This document shows, piece after piece, positions 1 through 8,482 of a stretch of DNA of 64,000 nt (position 1 is its first letter; the number at the start of each line of letters is the position of its first letter). The position numbers were made by a program, and so were the translations under genes. Origin of the DNA: Hoylesella loescheii DSM 19665 = JCM 12249 = ATCC 15930 (lineage in GTDB: Bacteria; Bacteroidota; Bacteroidia; Bacteroidales; Bacteroidaceae). Location: assembly GCF_000378085.1 (NCBI RefSeq), contig NZ_KB899214.1:62001-126000 (forward strand), in the 5' to 3' direction. The notes under the pieces are model-generated. The model worked only from the letters and a program-made list of their open reading frames with translations, searched no databases and had not been told where the DNA came from.

Positions 1-826
1 TACATTTCACTATGCGATAAGGCATTGACAAATGCGGATGAAGGGCGCGTTCAACCTCTTCAATTTGAATTTTAATACCACCGCTAACCAGCACGTTGTC
101 TAGTCTGCCTAGTATGCGGAAAACCACCTTTTGCCCATCGCTACACTGTAAAGCGTCTTCTTCACTGCTTTTTTTCAAGCGCTTAATGGTCGCTATATCG
201 TTGGTTTCCAATCGCTCTTCGCATACGTGTGGGGCATTTATCACCAGACAGCCTTTATCGTTTAGGCTTACTTCTACTCCTGGTAGAGGCGTGTACCATT
301 CGCTGGCCGCTTGCCCATTAAGTCTGCGAAGGGCGATGTGCGATAGCGTTTCGGTCATGCCGTATGTGCTCCAAACGGCATTGGGGAAAGCTTTCAGTTC
401 TTGTTCCATGACTTCGTCGATGGCGCTTCCGCCGATAATGAGGTGCTTTATGCGCATTAACCGCTCGCGTTCGGCAGGAACTTGCAGGCTGTTGTACACT
501 TGAAGAGGCACCATTGCTGCAAAGTCGATGTCGGTTTCAAGGTCTTTCAAGGGGTGACCGTCGGGTTCAACCACAATGAGTTTTAGGTTGGCCACGAGCG
601 AACGCACCACCATCATCTTCCCCGCAATATAGTCTAACGACATGCACAGCAAGGCCGTGTCGCCCGCTTTCAGTCCCAAGTATTGGCAAGTAGCCCTTGC
701 GCTGGCCTCCATTCGGTGTTTTTCCACCCATAGTGGCTTAGGTTTTCCTGTAGAACCACTAGTGTGAACCAGCATGCGCGGTGACTTATCGTTGTTCCAT
801 AGTTCTAAGAATTGGGCAAGAACCAT
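1..826 (-). CDS. menE: o-succinylbenzoate-CoA ligase MenE, 3' part outside the window
   Basis: Adenylates o-succinylbenzoate and joins it to CoA in menaquinone synthesis. Translation from the ATG at 824-826 gives a protein beginning MVLAQFLELW, then the acyl-adenylate P-loop HTSGSTGKPK near residue 25. The frame stays open to the window edge, so the C-terminal part is missing here. The ATG overlaps the end of menC by 22 bases, as expected of a translationally coupled operon. The N-terminus is short compared with long acyl-CoA synthetases, because the P-loop comes almost at once; this compact form is usual for Bacteroidota MenE. Identification rests on the motif together with the men operon context. 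Confidence 0.9.
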   Translation of the reverse strand, partial: MVLAQFLELWNNDKSPRMLVHTSGSTGKPKPLWVEKHRMEASARATCQYLGLKAGDTALLCMSLDYIAGKMMVVRSLVANLKLIVVEPDGHPLKDLETDIDFAAMVPLQVYNSLQVPAERERLMRIKHLIIGGSAIDEVMEQELKAFPNAVWSTYGMTETLSHIALRRLNGQAASEWYTPLPGVEVSLNDKGCLVINAPHVCEERLETNDIATIKRLKKSSEEDALQCSDGQKVVFRILGRLDNVLVSGGIKIQIEEVERALHPHLSMPYRIVKC

Positions 827-1845
827 AGGCAATCTCCTTTTATTTGTAAGGGCATGGCAATGTTATCGGTAAACAATTGACCCGTGCCGAGCCCTTGTGG
901 CATGTCGATTTGTAGGCCATAGACTTCGGCCGCTAAGTGGGCGATGGCGTTAAGGCCAACGTTGCTTTCCAGCGCACTGGTTATCCACGAACCCATTTGA
1001 CGACTTTTGGCCAGCGCGACCCATTCTTTTGTGCCATAGATGCCACCATGAAGCGATGGTTTCAGCACCAAATATTGAGGGGCGATGGTGTCGAGCAACT
1101 CTTCTTTGGCGTCTAACGTATTTACACCGATAAGTTCTTCGTCGAGCGCGATGGGTAAACGCGACCGCTTACACAATTCGGCTATCTCGCGCCACTGACC
1201 TTTGGCGATGGGTTGTTCGATAGAATGAAGGTCAAGTTTAGCCAATTTTTCAAGTTTCGACAATGCTTCGGCAGGAGAAAAAGCCCCATTTGCATCCACC
1301 CGAAGTTCTACTTGGTGGGGCGAAAACGTGGCGCGTATGTCTTTAAGCAATTGCAGTTCGCGGTCGAAGTCTATCGCGCCAATCTTCAGTTTCACGCACC
1401 TAAAGCCTAGGTTTAGCTTTTCTTCGATGCGTGCAGCCATCTCTTCGAACGTGCCCATCCACACCAAACCATTGATGGGGATACCCATTTTGCCCCGTGC
1501 GAAGGCCGTTTGCGAGAGTGCAGCACTGCCGTTGCGTTGCCATTGCCACAAGGCCGCTTCCAATCCGAAGCGTATGGAAGGGTAGGGGCTTAGCTCATCG
1601 TGATTGATATTGCCCGTTTCGCAGAATTGTTGGCATGCTTGGCTCAGGCGTTCTTCGTAATTAGGCAGGTCGTCGCAGCTGAGATTGGGTAGCGGAGCAC
1701 ATTCTCCCACACCCACAACGCCAGGCTTTTGTGGCGAAGAGAGCGTAACGAACCACGTCTTTCGGGTAAGGTAAACACCACGTGACGTACCTGCGGGCTG
1801 CTTGAAATGCAACGTATGGGGGGCAATATCGATGTGGAACTTCAT
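805..1845 (-). CDS. menC: o-succinylbenzoate synthase MenC
   Basis: Dehydrates SHCHC to o-succinylbenzoate; enolase superfamily (muconate lactonising subgroup). The 346-residue product shows the superfamily acid/base lysine motif VKLKIG, the metal ligands in RVDANGAF, SIEQPI and ALDEELIG, and the second lysine in LVLKPSLHGG. The frame is open further upstream to 1989, but that part lies inside menB. I therefore start at the ATG at 1845 (MKFHIDIAPH), which leaves 7 bases after the menB stop. It is fourth of the five classical men genes here, and menE follows with overlap. Confidence 0.95.
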   Translation of the reverse strand: MKFHIDIAPHTLHFKQPAGTSRGVYLTRKTWFVTLSSPQKPGVVGVGECAPLPNLSCDDLPNYEERLSQACQQFCETGNINHDELSPYPSIRFGLEAALWQWQRNGSAALSQTAFARGKMGIPINGLVWMGTFEEMAARIEEKLNLGFRCVKLKIGAIDFDRELQLLKDIRATFSPHQVELRVDANGAFSPAEALSKLEKLAKLDLHSIEQPIAKGQWREIAELCKRSRLPIALDEELIGVNTLDAKEELLDTIAPQYLVLKPSLHGGIYGTKEWVALAKSRQMGSWITSALESNVGLNAIAHLAAEVYGLQIDMPQGLGTGQLFTDNIAMPLQIKGDCLWFLPNS

Positions 1846-1852
1846 CCGAACG

Positions 1853-2677
1853 CTATGGAAGTTTGGGGTATTTCTTAAAGTCAGGTTTCCGTTTTTCAAG
1901 GAAAGCCTTGCCACCTTCTTGAGCTTCATCGAGGAAATAGTATAGCATGGTGGCGTCGCCTGCCAGTTCTTGAATACCAGCTTGTCCATCTAGTTCGGCG
2001 TTAAGGCCAGCCTTTATCATGCGTAATGCCAGCGGACTGTGTTGCATCATTGTTTCGGCCCAAGCCACGCATTCATCTTCTAGCTTGTCTTGTGGCACCA
2101 CCTTGTTTACCAACCCCATGCGTTCAGCCTCTTCGGCGTTGTATTGACGACAGAGAAACCAAATCTCGCGCGCCTTTTTCTGTCCCACAATACGCGCCAG
2201 ATATGATGCTCCGAAGCCCGCATCAAATGAACCTACCTTCGGGCCAGTTTGTCCGAAGATGGCGTTTTCACTGGCAATGGAGAGGTCGCACACAAGATGC
2301 AGCACGTGGCCACCACCAATGGCGTAGCCGTTAACCATTGCCACCACAGGCTTAGGCAGTCGTCTAATCTGCATTTGCACGTCAAGCACGTTCAGTCTAG
2401 GCACTCCGTCTTCGCCCACATATCCGCCACGGCCCTTCACGTTCATGTCGCCACCTGCGCAAAAAGCCATGTCGCCTGCGCCAGTGAGCAGCACTACACC
2501 GATGTTTTGTGCTTCGCGACAGTAGGCGAAGGCCTGACTCATCTCCCACGTGGTGCGTGGAGTGAAGGCGTTTCGGTAGCGCGGACGATTAATTGTTATC
2601 TTGGCGATACCTTCATATTCCTCGAATAATATCTCTTTGAAGTCGAAAGCTTCAATGGGTTTCCATTCTCTTTTCAT
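1853..2677 (-). CDS. menB: 1,4-dihydroxy-2-naphthoyl-CoA synthase MenB
   Basis: Closes the second ring of the naphthoquinone by an intramolecular Claisen condensation of o-succinylbenzoyl-CoA; crotonase family. At 274 residues it has normal family length. It shows the oxyanion-hole and CoA-binding segments ([11 protein letters not shown] near residue 73, [12 protein letters not shown] near residue 115) and the MenB-typical [14 protein letters not shown]. It ends 7 bases before menC and follows menD after a 78-base gap. The order menD-menB-menC-menE is standard for Bacteroidales. Confidence 0.97.
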   Translation of the reverse strand: MKREWKPIEAFDFKEILFEEYEGIAKITINRPRYRNAFTPRTTWEMSQAFAYCREAQNIGVVLLTGAGDMAFCAGGDMNVKGRGGYVGEDGVPRLNVLDVQMQIRRLPKPVVAMVNGYAIGGGHVLHLVCDLSIASENAIFGQTGPKVGSFDAGFGASYLARIVGQKKAREIWFLCRQYNAEEAERMGLVNKVVPQDKLEDECVAWAETMMQHSPLALRMIKAGLNAELDGQAGIQELAGDATMLYYFLDEAQEGGKAFLEKRKPDFKKYPKLP

Positions 2678-2755
2678 ACAATGATATTTGTTTTGGGGTA
2701 GGGGTTATTTCTATTGGTGGTGCGTTATTGGATGTATTGTTGTCGCACCGTCCTT

Positions 2756-4381
2756 TTATTTTAAGTTCACTTCCAGTACGAAGGGGCGTTCTCCATCGTA
2801 GTTGATTAGTTCGGTGATACCCGTTTGCAACGCTTCAACGTTGTCTGCAAGTAGATGCTTCGCAGCATTTTGTTGGCAAATGCCTTGTGCCGACGTGTTG
2901 TGTTCGGCCGAGACGAAGGTGGTTCGTATGTCGTCGGCGGGCATGCCTTTAACGTGTTGGAATATCTTTCCACCGCCGTTGTTCAGCAATAATATGCGTA
3001 GGTTGCCGCGCAGACGGGTGTTCCAGATAGCGTTTTGGTCGTAAAAGAAACTCAAATCGCCAATTACACAATACACATTAGCTTGTGTAGCCAGCGACAT
3101 ACCTGCCGAAGTAGATAGCGAACCCTCAATGCCATTTACGCCACGGTTGCACCAAACATGGTGATGAGCAAACTTATTGGCTAAGCGAACGCTAAGGCTG
3201 TTGGCGTAATGCACCTCAAATGGATGGCCGACTTGTTGTAATTGTTGTTCGAAACATTGTACAACGTATGCTTCGGTTAGCGTGGGCGCTAGCTGATTGA
3301 GCTGTTTGCGATAAGCGTTGTGTGCCGTTTGCCATAGTTGGCGATAGGCTTTGGTGCGATCTTCGTGCTGCTTTCCGTCGGCTTGTTGCATCATCTGCAC
3401 CATCAGCGACAGCACTTCGTTGGGTTTGGCTTCAATAATTGCCGTGAGGTGCACAAAGGAGTCAACTACTTCTCCACTTTCATTTGCCAGCCATTGGGGG
3501 GCGTTGTGCATCTGTCGCAATAGCGATTTGAGGTTTTTCCCGATGAGATGACCACCCAAATACAGTACGAAATCGGGTATGTAAGGTGCAGTATCTGTGC
3601 ACGTAGCTAACAATTCGTCGGCGTTTTGCAGTCCGCCGAGATGACTTAAAACCTCTGAAACCACCACCGCTTGTCCTTCCAAGGCCTTCACGAGCGATGC
3701 ATCGACAGAGCTAGGGTGCATCTGACCCAACACAATCATAGGCTTTTCGGCCTTTCGGAAGTCGGCCATCAGCTCGTTAAGGTCTGCTTCTACAAGGTTA
3801 TGGGGCGTGTGGCGACTTATCGTTCGCTCGTTGGGCAGGGCGGGAACGTCGTAGCCAAAGAGCGGTTCGGATAAAGGAACGTTGATGTGAACGGGCCCCA
3901 AGCCATGATGATTGGTGGCTATGAGTGCCTCGTTTGCCAAGCGGTTGCAATGCCAGCGCTGCGTTTCGTCGGTAGGTTCGTTTAAGGTTACGGCCTTCTT
4001 CACAAAGTCGGCAAGGGCGTTTTGTTGGCGAATGGTTTGACCGTCTTGTTGGTCTATCCATGCCAAAGGTCGGTCGGCAGAGATAACTATCAGGGGAACG
4101 TGCTGGTAATAGGCCTCGGCCACGGCAGGCAGAAGATTGAGTAAGGCCGACCCCGACGTAACGCAAACGGCCACGGCATCACCATCGAGCAAGGCCATAC
4201 CTAAGGCATAGAAGCCCGCCGAACGTTCGTCGGTGACGGGATAACAGCTAATGCACCCCGACTTTACCAGATTGTGCACGATGGGCGCATTGCGCGAACC
4301 TGGGCAAACCACAGCTCGCCTTACACCGTGAGCCACCAGTAAAGAGGTGAGAATATTGATGTTTTCTTTATTCGAATACAT
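2756..4381 (-). CDS. menD: SEPHCHC synthase MenD
   Basis: Thiamine diphosphate enzyme that adds the succinyl semialdehyde unit from 2-oxoglutarate to isochorismate, the first committed step of menaquinone synthesis. The 541-residue protein opens with the MenD segment VVCPGSRNAP. The ThDP-activating glutamate lies in VTDERSAGFYALG (about residue 53). The C-terminal cofactor domain has RGVNGIEGSLSTSAG and a GDLSFFYDQNA metal-binding segment. Length is within the usual range. It sits 68 bases downstream of menF on the same strand. Confidence 0.96.
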   Translation of the reverse strand: MYSNKENINILTSLLVAHGVRRAVVCPGSRNAPIVHNLVKSGCISCYPVTDERSAGFYALGMALLDGDAVAVCVTSGSALLNLLPAVAEAYYQHVPLIVISADRPLAWIDQQDGQTIRQQNALADFVKKAVTLNEPTDETQRWHCNRLANEALIATNHHGLGPVHINVPLSEPLFGYDVPALPNERTISRHTPHNLVEADLNELMADFRKAEKPMIVLGQMHPSSVDASLVKALEGQAVVVSEVLSHLGGLQNADELLATCTDTAPYIPDFVLYLGGHLIGKNLKSLLRQMHNAPQWLANESGEVVDSFVHLTAIIEAKPNEVLSLMVQMMQQADGKQHEDRTKAYRQLWQTAHNAYRKQLNQLAPTLTEAYVVQCFEQQLQQVGHPFEVHYANSLSVRLANKFAHHHVWCNRGVNGIEGSLSTSAGMSLATQANVYCVIGDLSFFYDQNAIWNTRLRGNLRILLLNNGGGKIFQHVKGMPADDIRTTFVSAEHNTSAQGICQQNAAKHLLADNVEALQTGITELINYDGERPFVLEVNLK

Positions 4382-4449
4382 GTTTGTATTTTATCTTCCG
4401 CTTTTTCTTCTGATAAATGTATGGATGTGGGTGTCAAAACAATGTGCTA

Positions 4450-5535
4450 TTAACGGCACATTAGTCCCAGCATCGTTTCCATTTTCGCCCTCGTCTCTTC
4501 CCATTCTTGTTCTTCGGTGCTGTCTTTAAGCAGCCCACCGCCAGCATACAAGCATGCCTTGTTGGCCGATAGCTGCATACAACGAAGCGAAACGTATAGC
4601 TTTGTGCCTTGATTGGCCGAAACAGGACCGCAAAAACCACTATAATACAGTCGGCGATGAGGTTCGTTGGCAATGATGAAACGCCACGCCTCGGCCTTCG
4701 GAAGTCCACATACGGCAGGCGTTGGGTGTAGCATTTGCACCAGATCACCCAGTCCGTAGGCATGTTTTAGCGTAAAGGCGAAGTCGCTTCTAAGGTGCAC
4801 CAGCCCTCCAGCCCTTTGGGTATAAGGTGGTGTTTCTTCGATGTTATCGGCCAAATGCGTAAGACATTGGGCGATGTAATGTGCCACCAGCCGTTGTTCT
4901 TCCTTGTTTTTTGCGCTCCATTCCAAGGGTGGGGTGGGGTTGTTCCACATCTCGTCGGGCCATTGCTGTTGCTCGTGGGTAAGTCTCATTGTGCCTGCAA
5001 GGGCCATGGTATGCCATCGGTGCGTGTCGTTTTGCACCAGAACTTCGGGCGTGGCCATAAGCCAAGTGCCCGCACGACGCGTGCTAACCAGCGCGATAAA
5101 CAAGCGTGGGTAGCGTTGGCAGGCTCTCCAAAACAGCTCTTCGGCATTGGGAGCGTATGCGAGGTCTACCTCTTCGGCTCGGCTTAGTACGATTTTAGCA
5201 AACTGTCCTTGCGTTAGCTGTTGGTGAAAGCGACGGAAGCTGTCTTGGTAAGAGTGGCTTACCGGCTGTTGGTTGTCGCTTATTGATGTCAGTTTGTCGA
5301 TTGATGTGTTATGTGCGATGTTCGAAACGTGCGTCTCCACATCGAGTTGTTCCACCTTATCAGGAGCAATCACGAGCAGCGGACAATCGTCGTCGATGGC
5401 GAAAGGCGCGAAAACAAAGCCTTCGGCATGGTTCAATGCGCCATAGTTGGGCAAACATTGTGCCTCTCCTTGCACTTGAACGTAACGTGTGGCATGCTTG
5501 GCATGCGGTTCGCGAAACAACGCAAAGTCAGTCAT
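4450..5535 (-). CDS. menF: isochorismate synthase MenF
   Basis: Converts chorismate to isochorismate and so commits it to menaquinone. The 361-residue chorismate-binding domain shows KIVLSRAEEVDL, ALAGTMRL, HPTPAVCGLPKAEA and YYSGFCGPV, all typical of the isochorismate/anthranilate/salicylate synthase fold. An ATG at 5535 overlaps the thioesterase stop by 8 bases and was preferred over in-frame ATGs at 5547 and 5556, which would overlap further. Because menD-menB-menC-menE follow, isochorismate synthase is much likelier than a siderophore or folate enzyme. Confidence 0.93.
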   Translation of the reverse strand: MTDFALFREPHAKHATRYVQVQGEAQCLPNYGALNHAEGFVFAPFAIDDDCPLLVIAPDKVEQLDVETHVSNIAHNTSIDKLTSISDNQQPVSHSYQDSFRRFHQQLTQGQFAKIVLSRAEEVDLAYAPNAEELFWRACQRYPRLFIALVSTRRAGTWLMATPEVLVQNDTHRWHTMALAGTMRLTHEQQQWPDEMWNNPTPPLEWSAKNKEEQRLVAHYIAQCLTHLADNIEETPPYTQRAGGLVHLRSDFAFTLKHAYGLGDLVQMLHPTPAVCGLPKAEAWRFIIANEPHRRLYYSGFCGPVSANQGTKLYVSLRCMQLSANKACLYAGGGLLKDSTEEQEWEETRAKMETMLGLMCR

Positions 5536-5947
5536 CTTTGCGAGCATTAAGCACATAATTTGTTACTTGCACCGAGCAAACCAGCTCGCCCGCTGTATTT
5601 CTAATCTCCACCAGCCATTGGTGTAGCGTTCTTCCCTTATGCATTATGCGTGCCGTAGCGGTTACGGTGTCGCCCTCTTCAACAGCGATGAGGTGGCTTC
5701 CGCTAACGTTGATGCCCACGCTTATCTTACCAGGACATAGCGTTAGCGAACCAACACCCGCTAGGTTCTCGGCCAAGGCTAGTGATGCGCCCCCGCTAAG
5801 GAAACCGAAAGGCTGCCTATTACGCTCGTCTACCTTCATGCGAGCCATGCATGTGTCGGGTTCGGGCGTAGAAATGAATTCCATACCCAATGCCGTAGAT
5901 AGGTTGGGCAGCTTGTTTATCTTTTCTTTAATGTGTTCGATGTTCAT
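5528..5947 (-). CDS. menI: hotdog-fold thioesterase, probable DHNA-CoA hydrolase
   Basis: A 139-residue PaaI/YdiI-type hotdog thioesterase. The helix GGASLALAENLAGVG (about residues 51-65) carries the glutamate used as the catalytic base in this family. As the first gene of the men operon it most likely releases CoA from 1,4-dihydroxy-2-naphthoyl-CoA (MenI role); the substrate is inferred from context. It overlaps menF by 8 bases. A possible -7 element, TAAGTTTG on the minus strand at 5971-5978, lies just upstream, but no TTG is seen at the expected -33 distance. Confidence 0.8.
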   Translation of the reverse strand: MNIEHIKEKINKLPNLSTALGMEFISTPEPDTCMARMKVDERNRQPFGFLSGGASLALAENLAGVGSLTLCPGKISVGINVSGSHLIAVEEGDTVTATARIMHKGRTLHQWLVEIRNTAGELVCSVQVTNYVLNARKDD

Positions 5948-6009
5948 GAAGCTTAACTCTTATGCTAGTGCAAACTTACATAAAAATGCTGTAAAAACGG
6001 CATGAAAAG

Positions 6010-6185
6010 CAGATTATTCTGAGTTTGTAAGCTTGTTGGTTTGTGAGTTTTTGAGATGCAAAGTTGTTGCGTTTGCGAGTTGTTGGTTAGTGTATGATAA
6101 AACTCATGAACTCATAATCTGATGAACTCACAAACCTATAAACCAGCGAACACACGAAATAAGAACCTTAAAAACTCAATTTAAT
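6010..6185. repeat. degenerate inverted minisatellite between the men operon and the oxidoreductase gene
   Basis: The gap 5948-6252 is filled by short near-repeats of the type GTTTGTGAGTTTTTGAG on the left and their complements (ACTCATGAACTCATAATC, ACTCACAAACC) on the right. Together they form a long imperfect stem. The right arm ends in TTAAAAACTCAATTTA. The same ending and architecture recur at 62035-62197, so this is a recurring element and not chance low complexity. No coding potential is seen. Confidence 0.6.
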
Positions 6186-6252
6186 TATGGGGCGAGCCTT
6201 GTGCAAACGGCTTTTTATTCGTATCTTCGTTTGCGATAAACGAGAATATGTA

Positions 6253-7482
6253 ATGACAGAGCGATTGAATATAGCAGTGGTTGGCGGTGGAGCTGCGGGC
6301 TTTTTTGCAGCCATCGCAGCCAAGCAGAACAACCCCAATGCACGTGTAACCATCTTCGAACGAGGCCAAAAGGTGTTGGCCAAGGTGTTGGTAACGGGTG
6401 GCGGACGCTGCAACCTTACCAATTCGTTTGCACGGATTGGTGACTTGAAGCAGGCTTATCCACGTGGCGACAAGATGATGAAGCGACTTTTTAACGTGTT
6501 CGACCACGACGACACATGGCGATGGTTTGAAGAGCGTGGTGTGAAATTGCTTACGCAGGAAGACGAATGCGTTTTCCCTGTGTCGCAATCGGCACAAAGC
6601 GTGGTAGACGCTTTGACGAAAGAAGCCCATAGGTTGGGTGTGGAAGTGCGCACTGGTCATGCTTTAGAGGGATTGAAACCTTTGCCTAACGGCGACTTGC
6701 AGTTGGAGTTTAAGTCGCAAAAGTCGCTTACGTTCAACCGGGTGGCTATCACCACGGGCGGTTCTCCACGTGCCGAAGGCTTGCAATATTTAGCCCGTTT
6801 AGGTCATGATATTATGTCGCCAGTGCCTTCGCTCTTTACCTTTAATATTGCCGATGCGGCCTTTAAGGCCTTGATGGGTACGGTGGTAGAGGATGTTACG
6901 GTGTCTATTGTCGGCACTAAACATAAGGCGTCGGGCCCATTGCTTATCACACATTGGGGCACAAGTGGACCGGCAATACTCAAACTCTCATCCTATGGTG
7001 CGCGATATGTGCACGATTGCGGATACCGCTTCCAAATTGCAGTGAATTGGATTGGGCTAACTAACGGCACTTTGGTGGCCGAACACTTGCAGGGCATTGT
7101 TGAAGGCAATCGACGGAAGCAGTTGTTGAGCGTGCATCCTTTTGGTTTGCCCTCGCGAATGTGGCTGTATATCTTAGACAAAACAGGACTGGGAGCGGAC
7201 AAGCGATGGGACGAATTGGGCAAGAAAGGCTTGAACAAGTTGGTGGAAACGCTCACCAACGACCTGTACAACGTTACTGGCAAGGGAGCGTTTCGCGAGG
7301 AATTTGTTACTTGCGGAGGTGTTTCGCTCACGAATATAAACCTTAATACGATGGAAAGTAAGGTGTGCAAGAACCTTTTCTTCGCAGGAGAAGTGCTCGA
7401 TGTAGATGCTATTACGGGTGGGTTTAACCTGCAAGCTGCATGGACGACGGGGTATGTGGCGGGTAAGGCGATGAGTAGCTGA
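6253..7482 (+). CDS. FAD-dependent oxidoreductase, HI0933/BaiN family
   Basis: Flavoprotein of 409 residues. The N-terminal dinucleotide-binding motif is VVGGGAAGFFAA, followed by VTGGGRCNLTN, the signature of the HI0933-like family. The C-terminal FAD contact is FFAGEVLDVDAITGGFNLQ. The natural substrate of this family is generally unknown. The frame is open 22 codons further upstream, but the ATG at 6253 gives the expected start just before the Rossmann strand. The gene stands alone and converges on glyA across a 1-kb region occupied by a dispersed repeat. Confidence 0.88.
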   Translation: MTERLNIAVVGGGAAGFFAAIAAKQNNPNARVTIFERGQKVLAKVLVTGGGRCNLTNSFARIGDLKQAYPRGDKMMKRLFNVFDHDDTWRWFEERGVKLLTQEDECVFPVSQSAQSVVDALTKEAHRLGVEVRTGHALEGLKPLPNGDLQLEFKSQKSLTFNRVAITTGGSPRAEGLQYLARLGHDIMSPVPSLFTFNIADAAFKALMGTVVEDVTVSIVGTKHKASGPLLITHWGTSGPAILKLSSYGARYVHDCGYRFQIAVNWIGLTNGTLVAEHLQGIVEGNRRKQLLSVHPFGLPSRMWLYILDKTGLGADKRWDELGKKGLNKLVETLTNDLYNVTGKGAFREEFVTCGGVSLTNINLNTMESKVCKNLFFAGEVLDVDAITGGFNLQAAWTTGYVAGKAMSS

Positions 7483-7591
7483 GCTAACGAATAGAACAAT
7501 AGTCGGTAGGCGAGTTGAAAAGTAGCTGGCTTAAAAGCACTTGTTAGTAGACCTGTTAACGGGTTAACAAGTAGGCGAGCATCATGATTTA

Positions 7592-8176
7592 CGCGAGTTT
7601 GGGATAAGAGAAATTCGTTATGCCAGCTGCCACGTAGTGCTAGATGATGAGACAACCATTCGTTTTTTATCTGATCTTGTTCAAAAACGCATCGTATCTT
7701 ATCCCGAATTCACATAACGTTTGATGCTAGTTTGGCACTATCTAGGCCGTTCATTCCACAACCTATCGTCGCCACCAACTCACCTTTCCACCCTCCAAGC
7801 GCCACCTTTCATTCCCCACTCGTTAAGCTCTTGTAGTGAGCTTTTTCAGCTCCCGCCTTGTTGCAGCTAAGATGGAACCCTGTTCCAGATAAGTTGGAAC
7901 GGGGTTCCAATTCAACTGGAACAGCATTCCAGATAACATGGAACAGCCGTCCAAAATATATTTAACTCGATGGTTAATGTAATCATGCATCATCAGGGCT
8001 TAGAAAGCGCATTTTCGAAGCTATGAAAATGCGATCGACGGAATGGTTAATTGGCAAGTTCGAGATAAGATACCATGCCTTTTAAACAAGATTGGAGAGG
8101 TGAAGAACTGGTTATCTCGCGGACTGGTACTACACAGTAGTTGGCATAACGAATTTCTCTTATCCCGAACTCGCAC
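7592..8176 (+). repeat. dispersed composite repeat, copy 1
   Basis: Fills most of the gap 7483-8482 and has no plausible gene. Left module 7592-7715 begins CGCGAGTTTGGGATAAGAG and ends TCTTATCCCGAATTCAC, so it has its own terminal inverted repeats. Right module 8053-8176 is the same module in reverse. Between them are TTGTAG near 7834, four 22-base dyads (7874-7952) and a hairpin made of GCATTTTC and GAAAATGC (8010-8033). The same arrangement recurs at 17681-18219 (inverted) and 30167-30753. The nature of the element is unknown; it encodes no transposase. Confidence 0.85.
7874..7952. repeat. four 22-base tandem dyads GGAAC-N3-GTTCC (copy 1 core)
   Basis: Half-sites GGAAC start at 7874, 7896, 7918 and 7940, exactly 22 bases apart. 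Each is followed after three bases by GTTCC or a near match (ATTCC, CGTCC). The linkers are AT-rich and themselves partly symmetric (AGATAAGTT, AGATAACAT). Such helically phased dyads suggest a DNA-binding site array or a folded RNA; neither is known. Confidence 0.85.
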
Positions 8177-8421
8177 ATAATCTGTATCCCGAACGATAAG
8201 AAAATAGAATGTGATAGCAAAGCCCTGTAAATCAATAGATTGTGGTTTTGCTTCATTACGGCTTTTCGGTACTATTGTTATCTCTCATATATAACGAGAT
8301 GACATGTGAAATGTAATAACATTACCCCTAAGTGATAGCGTGATGGGGGCTAAATGAATGATATTCAATAGCTTATTTCTTGCTTCACAAAAACACTTTT
8401 CTAGAACCGACCTAACTGAAT

Positions 8422-8455
8422 AAAAAGCGGGATGCAGCCTTGTGGTTGCATCCCG
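8422..8455 (-). terminator. rho-independent terminator of glyA
   Basis: Stem 8428-8439 / 8444-8455 pairs over 12 positions with one wobble and a 4-base loop. On the minus strand it is followed by a run of five T (8422-8426). It lies 28 bases past the glyA stop. Confidence 0.9.
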
Positions 8456-8482
8456 TTTGTAAAATAGTCGTCGTTCTAGCTT

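Noticed and set aside
96..503. 135-codon plus-strand frame at the left edge
   Set aside because: It lies opposite menE, whose adenylate-forming motif is clear on the minus strand; the plus-strand translation is not protein-like.
1..5947. Missing menH and menA in the menaquinone operon
   Set aside because: The window cuts the operon at menE, so downstream genes may lie outside; absence cannot be claimed.
8047..8256. 69-codon minus-strand frame in the 8-kb gap
   Set aside because: It lies across the repeat module; the corresponding stretches in other copies are not open in a conserved frame.
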